A stretch of 64,000 nucleotides of DNA. Origin: Eretmocerus hayati. Lineage: Eukaryota; Arthropoda; Insecta; Hymenoptera; Aphelinidae. Position numbers and translations under genes: made by a program. Within the stretch, counting starts at the first letter, position 1. Every line of letters begins with the position of its first letter. The notes beneath the pieces were generated by a model. The model made no database searches, was not told the DNA's origin, and worked only from the letters and a program-made list of their open reading frames with translations. The DNA lies in assembly GCA_029851415.1 (NCBI GenBank), contig CM056742.1, forward strand, positions 82,698,748-82,762,747, read 5' to 3'. Shown piece after piece: positions 21,602 through 30,930 of the stretch.

Positions 21602-21982
21602 TCAAGTGATTATGAGGGCAATATCAGTTTGTAATTTTCGACCGGGTAGTGGATAAGCATTGATACTTTCTCTGTTACCAGTCCGTTGAAAAGCGTTGAG
21701 AACCACCCAAATTTCGTCTCTCCCGCGTCGAAAAACTGCGCGATGTGGTAGGTAGACGACAGGCCCCGAAGTTGGTGTATCAGCTGCTCGCTCCATGTGG
21801 CCAAACTCCTCATATTCTTCCATGAAGATGGTGTATGCTGTCCCCAAATGCTGATTGCGTTCACGGGTATTCTCGGATCGCAGCAAGCACGCAACAGCAA
21901 TGTCTCTCGAATCATGAAAAACAGGTATCCCAGTTTGTGATAATGGCAGCCTGACTACGATTCTTTCATCAGAATCAAACAC
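21602..21982 (-). pseudogene. BEL/Pao reverse transcriptase, N-terminal part
   Basis: About 125 codons match the start of the Pao RT: RIVVRLPLS, HDSRDIAVACLLR, YEEFGHMERA, VYLPHRAVFRR, WVVLNAFQRT and GRKLQTDIALI. The normal motif RVVFDAS is represented by the altered WVVLNAF. The LINE begins about 15 bases downstream of the last conserved codon, and the RT continues beyond it on the left. Confidence 0.82.
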
Positions 21983-22287
21983 GTGTTACCCGTAAGAATC
22001 CGCCAAAACACCGTTTTTTGAGCAACAATCGAATCATATCGAGATTTTCGAATACCTGGCGAAAGTATTTGCGAATACACATCGGCTGCAAGAACACAAT
22101 CAACTTTTTGAGATGAAGCGAGTACGGAATCTGCAAGAGTCAAGTTTTTGATGTATGAGCAATGACTTACGTCAACATGCTCGGCTGGCAAAACCCTGGT
22201 GAGTTCAGACAGTACAAAAGCTGAAAATCGCAATTTGAAACTTGCACGTAATTTTGATTTCAAAACAAGTGAATCCTCTGCTCGCAC
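21955..22287 (-). pseudogene. BEL/Pao protease C-terminal part
   Basis: The frame continues the DUF1758-type aspartic protease region with FSAFVLSELTRVLPA and VDCVLAADVYSQIL, the latter corresponding to the conserved hydrophobic-ILIG/D-Y turn of Pao proteases. It leads without a gap into the RT frame, which overlaps by about 30 bases in another phase. A frameshift therefore lies at about 21960. Confidence 0.65.
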
Positions 22288-22311
22288 AGACCTGATTCGC
22301 TTCCGAGAAAA

Positions 22312-22821
22312 CTAACATCTTGTGTAATTTTCGTGAAGCGGTAAACCTGAAGCTTTGACTACGCGATCGGCAACGAACGATCGTTCTGCTCCTGGATCTA
22401 TTAGCGCGCGAACCTCTATTAATTTTCCTGATGATGATTGCAAGGTGACTCTGGCTGTCGCCAGAAGACACGATTTTCCTAGAAGTACCGTGTTTGCTGA
22501 GACAGGTGCACACTTGTCCGGTGGTTTGGATTGACCGCCTGTTTCCGCAGGTTTTGCCGAATTCCTCGTATACGCGCCTGTGTGCGATTTCGAGTGATGC
22601 GCACCCTTGCAGACCGAACAACGATACTTCGGAATGCAGACCTTCAAGAAATGACCTGGTCCCAAAGAATTTATGCACAACCGACGTTGTTTTGCATATT
22701 CAAAGCGTTTTTGAGGTGTCCAGGATTCAAAAGTTTTGCAAGAATAAAGCGGGTGTTTTCCGTTACAGGGACAAGTTTCACTAGATTTCGACGAGAATCT
22801 CTCGTTTTCGTTTTGTTTCAA
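22312..22821 (-). pseudogene. BEL/Pao Gag zinc knuckles and aspartic protease
   Basis: Two cysteine/histidine clusters appear first, with CPCNGKHPLYSC and CSVCKGAHHSKSH, the CCHC-like knuckles of Pao Gag that bind RNA. They are followed by a linker and by VRALIDPGAERSFV, the aspartic protease active-site strand. In this family the motif is usually D-Q/S/T-G; here it reads D-P-G, which would be unusual for an active enzyme. The polyprotein arrangement Gag-protease is standard for the superfamily. Confidence 0.8.
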
Positions 22822-22829
22822 ATTTGCAA

Positions 22830-23917
22830 CGCTTACTGACGAGGAGTTCTTAGGTTGTGAGGAAGATTGCGACGATGAACAAGGTTTTTGCTCATTCGCA
22901 ATCTAGTTTGACAACGAGTTCACAACATCATAAGCTGCTGCTGAATCGAGCGCGTTGATTCGATTTTCGATAAATCCCAGAAGGTCTGCAAAAGTTGAGA
23001 ATCCGGGGGCCGACATTTGATTCAACTTCCAGGCTTCACGAGTACCAGAATTTAATTTTGAGACAATGGCATGAAGGAGGACACAGTCTCAAGACTCAAC
23101 AGGGAGCTTCAGATCTCGAAAACCTTGAACCGCTTCTTCCGCTTTGTTGGGAAGCTCATTTGATTGTGACGAGGATTTCACAGTCATTGGTCTGAGAGAT
23201 TGCAACGCGAGCATGTGACCTGCCATCCTCCGACGAGGATTATCGTAACGCCGACATAAATCATCCCAGACAGGTAAAAATTAGTACCCTCAGATTTTTG
23301 CCTCGCAATGTGTCTACTGCAAACCCCTGCACTGCACCGAGAAGATATTGTAGTTTTAAGGCGTCCGAGTATGGTTTTTTCAAGACCGCAGCCTCAAAAC
23401 GAGCTTTGAACGACTCCCAGTCTTCCTGTTTGCCAGAGAATGTAGGCAACGGTATGGAAAGAACGGCTTGTAATTCTGACGCAGATTTCAAAAACCGTTC
23501 GAATCGATACGCTTGCTGCGTTTGTATTTGAGCAATTGAAATTGCCTCTGTGAATGATGAATTACCCGGTTGACCCGAGACGCTTTGATTTTCTTGTGCA
23601 AGAGGTGCAGGCTTCCACGATTGCAGCGTGGCATGATGCCGAGCAACGGTATCCTCAACGTCCAAAAACCAATCTCCCGCAAAATATTCATGATCGGGGA
23701 TCAATTGTTTGTATGCGTACGCGAACTCATGATGATTTTGAAACTCGACCCGATAATCATTCAAATCCGAGAGCTTTCTTGTTACGTACGCCGATTGCGA
23801 ACGCGCTTCTGCATTTGCCAACCTTTTGACGTTTTTGACAAAATTCAGAATGTAGCTTCTAATGCGTGTTAAACGCTCAATTTTTGCTTTGATTTCAGTC
23901 GCTGTTGGCGGTGCCAT
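22830..23917 (-). pseudogene. gag: BEL/Pao Gag, N-terminal part (DUF1759-type)
   Basis: From the ATG at 23917, about 218 codons are open. An N-terminal helix-rich matrix-like part (KIERLTRIRSYILNF) is followed by a central capsid-like domain with LPTFSGKQEDWESFKARFEA and KLQYLLGAVQGFAVDTL, the signature of DUF1759 in Pao Gag. Downstream the frame is lost, but minus-strand fragments continuing the same domain remain recognisable to about 22900 (SAPGFSTFADLLGFIENRI). Downstream the zinc knuckles follow. The start codon is the first Met of the open frame and sits at the usual place for this family. Confidence 0.8.
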
Positions 23918-25238
23918 GACTAGTACCGAACCACAACTGAATCCGAAAGGCTAATATATGACGATAGGTCCCGAAAAAATTTCGAGATAGCTAAAACTGA
24001 AGTAAAAAAAATTTTTTGGGATCGAGTTTCAACCAAAAAAAAGATGAACTACAGGGACAACACGGACACTAAAGGGCTAACCACCGGTGCGTCACGTCCG
24101 CACAGGTGTAGCAAGCCACAAGATCGGCGCGCCTCGCGGAGAAAAGCTGCAAATATGACGAATATGCTGGCTTACGCGAGCATGAGACAGCCGACAAGTC
24201 TGACTATATGAAGTCAGGCTTGTAGACGAGACGCGTGGCGAGGAGAGGAAGCGCGGCGTGGCGATGAGTTGCAACGCCAAATGCGCGATGTTCCAACGAT
24301 GCGAGGGGTATGTGCAGAGCCTTGCTGCAGCATAGCTGACCGCTCGAGATGGGCCGGGCAGGAGAGGGAGGGAGGAGCACTAGCGAGATCACGCCACTCG
24401 CGCCTCTTCAAGATCACCTGATGTGTGATTTATATATGTGTCAGTATGTATTGGAACAATACAACTTACCAACCGTGACAAGCCTGCCATTTTCCCTCCT
24501 CTGCCACCTGCTGGCTCCGTTTGCGAGGCGAAGGTGCTCGATGTCGTCGTGACGAGGCGTCGGCACGTGCAGATGAAAAGGCACGATGAACCCGGTCAGC
24601 TGCTCGTAACGGCCCAACTGTCGTTAAGCTGTTGCTTTCTTCCATCCCGATGATGTGACTCGCCTCCTGGCGAGACAATCAGCTGCGCCGTCCACTGCGG
24701 TGGTGCTCATGATGCCTCGTACGCGAGGCTCCGGTGCTGGTGTCCACGGAGCCGAGACGATGATGTTAGTTTTTCGTGGGCTGAAAGCCACATCGGACAC
24801 AGCACTTCACGACACTTTTCCGCCCCGCGACTCTCTCACTTTCCCGCGCACGCACAATTTTGCACTCTCTCTGCCACGATTTCCCAGATCACGACACAAA
24901 AAGATCAGTTCGAGCAGAAACGCTCTGCTAACAAAAATGTTGGGTTGAGGTGATCAAAGCGGGAACCTCAGAGCCCATTCTACAAGACTTTTGTCGTGAT
25001 TTTGTGAGATGTGGAAGCGTGCAAGGTTTTGTGAATAACGAGTCACTGATTGCACTTAGAATCACTTCGCAGTATCTTCTGCAATAAGATATGTCACATA
25101 TATGGCACAGTAAAGAGACCCGGAGATCGCGTACGGCACTCAATCTTAAGAGAAAATAGGAAGTGAGGAAATACTTGAATGAGTCGCGGGGCGCACACCG
25201 GCGCAAATATATTATGCAAAGACGCCGAAGCTTCTTAC
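23918..25238. other. GC-richer stretch upstream of BEL/Pao gag; no gene supported
   Basis: The first part is the presumed leader of the retrotransposon. A possible primer-binding-site look-alike (TGGTTGAAACTCGATCCC on the minus strand, about 24018-24035) was noted but not matched to a known tRNA. From about 24.1 to 24.95 kb the sequence is GC-rich with many CGAG/CTCG words and open frames on several strands, none conserved to my eye. It could contain the 5' LTR or host promoter DNA. I cannot place LTR ends. Confidence 0.4.
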
Positions 25239-25335
25239 AACGTGCAGCTCCGCTAGCGAAGGCAAACTGGCGCAGACCGAGCGATTCGAGCAGCTCGTCG
25301 TCCAGGACCTTGGTCACCTCATACCAACGGTTCAT
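25239..25335 (-). other. Possible host coding exon with splice donor
   Basis: A minus-strand frame begins MNRWYEVTKVLDDELLESLG and continues for a dozen residues with balanced GC-rich codon use quite unlike the neighbouring AT-rich frames. It is followed immediately by GTAAGA, a good splice donor, after which codon quality drops. The ATG follows TTTAA. I do not recognise the protein. It could be the first coding exon of a host gene read leftwards, or chance; no acceptor or second exon was identified. Confidence 0.3.
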
Positions 25336-25339
25336 TTAA

Positions 25340-26600
25340 ACTGAACAATTGACACAGAGCAAATAGATCATCCGATTTCGAGAAGAACAAAGGGGTAAGA
25401 AGTGAATTACCGAGGCTCAGGCGCCGAGCCGCTCGAAAGTTCTCGAATGCTCATAATTACGCGAGCAAACTATTTTTCCTGACTTTTGTCCACCCCTCGA
25501 TTCCAATTTTTATGTCAGTATTATAGTCAACATCGAAAGTAGTTCTTCCATAACTACTATGAACCGTTAATCATCTTGATCGTTCATCATTCCAACTTTT
25601 ACTCATCCATCTATTCAAAGTTTTACCCCATATTGTTGATTCAAATACTGAATTTTGGTATTCTCAAGCATTTGAAGAGTACAGGTACTATGAAACCATA
25701 ACACTGAAAACCAAATTTGTGGTCTTTGCTGGTCCACTACGATACTCAATGGGTGCTTGGAAGAGTCAACTCTTGACGAGAAGTATGCAACTTTTGGAGT
25801 CTTGAATATAAGTTCATCAAAACTTCAAATTATCTAGGCAGAAATAACCTTTACTCGACAGATTTCTCACCATTTTGTCATTTGCCTTCTTATTTCAAAC
25901 CATTCTAGTTGAGAAAAGGACACTTCTCAGCACTGATGGCGAACAACTTGCCGCACTCGAGGATTCATTGATCCATCGAGTGTTGAGTAATATATCAGAG
26001 CAGAAACTAGCATTCACTTGTGTATTGCATGCAACGCTAATCACAGTAATAGTTCAGAATAGCAAGAATAAAGGCTCACCAAACGTTTACAGACTAACTG
26101 ATCCAACTCCTCATCCACTACCCTCCGATTCAAGACTTCCCCAGATCTAACGACAACATTCTTTGACAACATACACATCTTTCCTCTCAGAGTTGCTAGT
26201 ACTATCAATGAATATAGACCAGTATGGTTTGAAGTGCGACTATCCTTCATACCAATATGAGATCCAAGCTCACCTCATGTCCAGAATCAACAAAACATAG
26301 TTGGCACCGACATTGAATGGATCTCATTTATTTATTCATTCATTATTTATTTGAAATGATATACGGGCAAATTGCCCTTTTACAAAATTTTTACAAAAAT
26401 AGTTCGAGAAGCGCTGGGATAACTTAGAATACGAGATGATGTAGATAAAAGTGGTTCAAGGATACATTCATATGATTATCATTGAATTGTGATATCATTC
26501 AATAAAAAAAAAAGAATGAGTCAGTAATATGCGAGAACATTTCTCATAGCAGCACGTTTGAATAGCAGGTACATACTTTTTTCTCTAATATCACTAATAA
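25340..26600. other. No gene supported; possible LINE 3' tail
   Basis: No protein family is recognisable. Around 26330-26420 the minus strand reads GGGCAATTTGCCC followed by an A/T-rich tail of AATAAATAATGAATGAATAA type. This resembles the 3' end of a non-LTR retrotransposon, but no coding part accompanies it. Confidence 0.35.
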
Positions 26601-26604
26601 TAAT

Positions 26605-26892
26605 ACCGGCACACAAAAAAAGAAAAAGTATCTGTACTTTTGACCAGACCTACTTCACTTGACGTATTTTGGCACGCTAAATCCGAATCCGAGGTCGGTT
26701 TGGCCCGACTACTTCTTGTTTTCGAGGAAATCCTGAAAAATATGGAAATAGCGCAGAATAGCACGATTTTCTCGAAAACAAGAGGTAGTCGGGTCAAACC
26801 GACCTCGGATTCGGATTCAGCGTGCCAAAATACATTGAGAAAAGCAGGTCTGGTCAAAAGTACAGATACTTTTTCTTTATTTGTGTGCCGGT
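26605..26892. mobile_element. 288-bp foldback MITE
   Basis: Termini ACCGGCACAC and GTGTGCCGGT start inverted repeats of about 120 bases that include CTGTACTTTTGACCAGACCT and CCGAATCCGAGGTCGGTTTG with their complements. The loop near 26740 is short. It has no coding capacity. The flanks (AATAAT left, GTAATC right) do not give an unambiguous target duplication. Confidence 0.8.
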
Positions 26893-26898
26893 GTAATC

Positions 26899-27345
26899 TT
26901 ATGCAATTTTTCGATGTTTGGGTGCTTACAAAATTGCATAAAATAGCATCCGCGCCTCGGTTATAAGGTTTCCCACTTCCGATAGATTATTTCGACCCTC
27001 GCCTGCGGCTCGGGCCAAATCCAATCGCTCAGAAGCGAGCTACAACCTCATGATCTCGGTGCAGAATCTACTATTTCGCAATCATGTGCGTAAAAGTAGT
27101 GCGTGAAGACCATTTCTTCGGTGCGTGAGGAAAAACTTTACGCACATCGAATTGCGAAATAGTATATTTCGCACCGAGTTCATGAGGTTGTAGCTCGCTT
27201 TTGAGCGATCGGTTTTCGACCCGAGCCGGAGGCGAGGGTTGAAATGATCGCTCGGAAGCGGGGAACCTCGTGTGCGAGGCGCAAAAGTTATTTTTCGCAA
27301 TTTTGTAGGCACTCAAACATCGGAAAATTGCGAAAAATATCGTAC
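26899..27345. mobile_element. Foldback element with GCGTAAA motifs
   Basis: Outer arms (about 26899-26957 and 27275-27345) share GCAATTTTGTAAGCACCCAA in inverted form. Inner arms (about 26975-27075 and 27130-27245) share TCATGAGGTTGTAGCTCGCT and the GAGCC...GAGGCGAGGG words. The centre is near 27100. Arms are about 85 percent alike by eye. There is no gene. A separate short hairpin (ACGAAACGACTT ... AAGTCGTTTCGT, about 27345-27493) adjoins it, so this is a small cluster of foldback DNA. Confidence 0.65.
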
Positions 27346-27518
27346 GAAACGACTTCGATACTTTACGCACTATCGGAAACTTTACGCACTCGAGTAACAC
27401 TTGATGCACTGTTGAGATTCCTTACCCACTCGCTGTCGCTCGTGCGTAAAGAAATAATTTCCGGCAGTGCATAAAGAATCAAAGTCGTTTCGTGATATGC
27501 TATTATTCAATACTTGCT

Positions 27519-27872
27519 GAGCGTCCGGTGGCTCAGTTGGTTGAGTGTTGGGGAGCGCTTAGTCGGCTGAAACTCAGGGCGCTCGAGCGGCGCGGGTTCG
27601 AATCCCGGTCGGGTCAGCTCGGAATTTTCCTTTGTGGAGGGGAATTTTTCGGGTGATGTTCCCGGTCGGAATAAGAATCCGGCGTTGCGAGTTACACGAT
27701 AAACAACACCCACATAAACTACACCACAAAAATTCTGAATACTCATAATTCCTGAGTGCTAAGAAAAAATTTCGATTACTCGCGCATTGCGCAAAAAAGC
27801 CCGTTGATGGCCGTAACAGAAGGGGGTCCCCAAGGCCCCCACCTGGGATGCCAATAATACATACACACACAC
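27519..27872 (+). mobile_element. tRNA-derived SINE, full length with target duplication
   Basis: The head shows a pol III box A (TGGCTCAGTTGG) and, about 55 bases on, box B (GGTTCGAATCC), which indicates a tRNA-derived SINE promoter. A body of about 250 bases unrelated to tRNA follows, and it ends in a CA-rich tail (ATACACACACAC). The 12-base word TCAATACTTGCT stands directly on both sides (27507-27518 and 27873-27884), a target duplication of the type made by LINE machinery. Open frames over the element are chance. Confidence 0.88.
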
Positions 27873-27884
27873 TCAATACTTGCT

Positions 27885-29806
27885 CCTAGTTCCACGCTCC
27901 CTTACAGATCTTCCTCTTACAACGTTCTTATCCGATCTGCCTGGATCTGCCGCACTTGGCGCAGCGCTTCTTCTTTGCACATATTCATATTCATCATCTC
28001 CTGGCGCCGCCCGTCGCTTAAGTCGGTATGTCAGTTTCCTTACACAACTACCTAATAGCTTCTGCTAATGTCAGTGTCGCAGCTGAATGTACACATAGCT
28101 CAACAGGGTCTTTTAGATGAGATTACATCCATTGTCGATCGAAGTTGCTTTTACTTTGATAACACAACGCACATGCGCAGGTACTGCTGTTTTGTTGGTG
28201 ATGAGACAGTGAACACTTGGGAATCGTCTAGGAAGAAGCTTCGATTGAAATGTGACACTTCAAGTAAATTTTCTCAAAAAGAACCATGCAAGTTTACATA
28301 CAAGATAATATTGCCAATAAATTTCAACTGTAACTTTGAGCGATAAGCAGCCTTATCGCATTTTCCCAAGTCTGTTGTTGGTCTAATCAAATAATGGAAT
28401 GACTAAATGCAAACTGCTATTTTCCACAGGCTTTTCCAATTATGCCGGGCTGTTGCTAACTGCTATTCAATATCTTCAGCGAATGTCTAAATATATGCAC
28501 TGCCCGTCAAATGTTCCACGACAGCGACAAAATTGTGGTAGAATTTTTTGAACGGTACAACTAGGCTCTACTTCACCGAAATGCACCCCATCAGGGCTAA
28601 GCTTGAAGGCCTTTTCGCACATTCCAAGATGGAAATTTTCCATTTTATCTGCACATTCCGGATCCCTCCAATATCAATTCCCGAAAAAATCCAATCTTGT
28701 GATTTGTGAGAGAATTTTGAGGGTCCTGCACATCAGAGGCACACTGATGATTAGATATGGTACTCGAAAGATGTGAAAATACAAGTGTAGAGCTTGGAAT
28801 TACGTTTTCTAACATTCCTGCCACGTTAATCCTAAGTCCGAACGATGACGTTTTCTCTGATGAGAATTTTCCGCAAAAAGTTATACCCTTGTATAGAAAT
28901 GACGAAGAAATTCAGTCAATCAGGCGTGTTACAAAGTCCTCTGATTTTTTTAACCAAGATATAAGAGAGAAAAGTTCTATTTTTCGCGAAAAAACTCTCC
29001 CAGAAAACTTTTATAGCTCGGGCTGAGAGTGACTTAGGAACATGTTCGAGAATGGACTAGACTTCTACTTTCACGTCCTACAAGTTCCAGATCCTCGCAA
29101 AAACCATCGAAAATGACCCTTTTCGAAAGTAGGATTGTAAGTATTCAGATTCGTGCAGATAATGATGAAATTCACCGTCTTGTAGTGCCAAAATGAGCCT
29201 TGTTGAGTTTTTTTTTTCGGTGAATTAGAGCCTAGTAGTCAGATTTACAAAATTGGGAAAAAATTGGGTGTCCTGAAACTTTCAACCGGCAGAGTACGAT
29301 TAACTTAAGAAAGCCCACGACTATTGCTGCTGTGAAGGAATCTGAAGCAAAACAGGATTGGCATCTGAGGCTTCTCATACTCTTTTTGAGTTCTCCTAGT
29401 GAGTTTGTGAATCATATTATGGACGATAAAATTGAATGAACACTTGGAGTGAGTAATCGGAGACATTCATGTGTCGTTTTTATATAAAATTCATTCAAAC
29501 TAACGTTCAAACGATTCCACATTTCTTTGTCCACTTCCCTGGTTATTTCGAGCACGTATCTCAAAGTCCTTCTGAATTAAAGGACCATGAGATACGTACA
29601 TTTATCCAGCACTATCGTCAGATGCATCGGAACCCACAAACTCACTGTTTCCTTGTGTAACAGCTCAACTCCTGGAAGCAATTATTCAACAGCTATTCAA
29701 GGATGTTCCGTTTGCACAAGAGAACCCTTCCATTTTTGCATGCTTGGAATAATAACTGTATTATTAACATATGCTATGTTCATCCAAGCTTAGCAGTGCA
29801 GGTGCA
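27885..29806. other. No gene supported
   Basis: Several open frames of 60-90 codons occur on the plus strand (for example around 28068-28346 and 28757-29026). They show no family motif, signal peptide or conserved pattern that I recognise, and no repeat structure. Unannotated single-copy or old repeat sequence is the likeliest content. Confidence 0.4.
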
Positions 29807-30214
29807 CCCTATTGAAAAGAATTATGTCATGTACATGACATGAAAACATGATGTCACGTTTTTCGAAAGAGCATATCATGATCTTCGACATTCATGACAT
29901 AAGTCGATGATCAACTTTATATCATGGAAACTTGTCATGACCATATGTCATAGTTTTATGTCACGAATTTTCATCGTGATTTTCCGGATTCCCCGCGCAT
30001 GTCATGGGACTTTGTCATGATCATTTGTCACGATTTTCTGGATTTTCACGTAAAGCGAGGCATGTCATGTGACTTTGTCAAAATTTTTGTCACGTTTTGC
30101 CGCATTTTTTACTGAAACGCAACTGAAAGATCAAGTGTATGGACAAAAAATTCATCAATAACGGTTGATCAAAGGAAAAAAAAGTCACGGGATGTCCCAG
30201 TTGTGATGAACTTT

Positions 30215-30290
30215 GCCGACACCGGGTTCCGAACCCAGTCGCTGTCAAATGTGATTCAAAGTCCAACACCCTACCGTCGTGGCCAGTGAG
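30215..30290 (-). repeat. tRNA-like sequence (Gln-like anticodon), left arm
   Basis: On the minus strand GGCCACGACGG is followed by GACTTTGAATC, which would place TTG in the anticodon position, and by GGGTTCGGAACCC, a T-arm with box B. Acceptor-stem pairing is poor, and the copy is inside a foldback arm. It is therefore a tRNA-derived repeat rather than a functional tRNA gene. Confidence 0.55.
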
Positions 30291-30450
30291 GAAGGTTAGG
30301 TTGCGTCTGGAAAAAGGCCTTCTTGAAGTGTGGATCGCTATAGCCGTTAATATATAGGCCACATATGAGCATCAAAACGCCTATAAACGGCTATAGCGAA
30401 TGCGCACTTCAAGGAGGCCTTTTTCCAAACGCAACCTAACCTTCCTCACT

Positions 30451-30520
30451 GGCCACGACGGTAGGGTGTTGGACTTTGAATCACATTTGACAGCGACTGG
30501 GTTCGGAACCCGGTGTCGGC
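30451..30520 (+). repeat. tRNA-like sequence (Gln-like anticodon), right arm
   Basis: Mirror copy of the left-arm sequence with the same GACTTTGAATC and GGGTTCGGAACCC blocks, in the plus orientation. Both copies therefore read towards the outside of the element. Confidence 0.55.
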
Positions 30521-30930
30521 AAAGTTCATCACAACTGGGACATCCCGTGACTTTTTTTTCCTTTGATCAACCATTATTGATGAATTTTTTGTCCATACAC
30601 TGGATCTTTCAGTTGCGTTTCAGTAAAAAATGCGGCAAAACGTGACAAAAATCTTGACAAAGTCACATGACAAGCTTTGGTTTACGTGAAAATCCAGGAA
30701 ATCGTGACAAATAGTCATGACTAAGTCCCGTGACATGCGCGGGAAATCCGGGAAATCATGACGAAAATTCGTGTTATAGAATTGTGACATATGGTCAAGA
30801 CAAGTTTCCATGACATGAAGTTGAATCATGGACTTATGTCATGAATGTCCGAGATCGTGATACGGTTTTTCGAAAAATCGTGACATCGTGTTCTTACGGC
30901 ATGTACATGACATGATTTTTTTCAATAGGG

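Larger units (their letters stand above)
5940..23917 (-). mobile_element. BEL/Pao retrotransposon, broken by nested insertions
   Basis: Read on the minus strand, domains follow in the BEL/Pao order: Gag with a DUF1759-type domain and zinc knuckles, aspartic protease, RT, RNase H, integrase zinc region, integrase core, and the DUF5641-type C-terminal domain. Frames change many times, so the copy is dead. Three later elements interrupt it: a LINE within the RT, a 270-bp inverted-repeat element before the integrase core, and a PLE cluster within the integrase. Host-element sequence resumes on the far side of each insert. I could not identify a matching LTR pair: the 3' side stops close to the end of the integrase C-terminal domain, and the 5' side beyond 23.9 kb has no clear LTR edge. 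Confidence 0.85.
29807..30930. mobile_element. 1.1-kb palindromic element with tRNA-like sequence in each arm
   Basis: Termini CCCTATTGAAAA and TTTTTCAATAGGG open two arms of about 540 bases that are inverted copies with scattered differences. The outer thirds of the arms are packed with TGTCATG/CATGACA words. The inner thirds carry a tRNA-like sequence. The short centre (about 30349-30383) contains TATAGCCG/CGGCTATA. CA occurs on both outer sides, possibly a 2-bp duplication. There is no protein-coding content; two shared open frames of 80-90 codons are mirror images of each other and come from the arms. Confidence 0.8.

Noticed and set aside
23918..25335. 5' LTR of the BEL/Pao element
   Set aside because: No second copy was found at the other end and no clear TG...CA limits were visible, so an LTR call is not supported.
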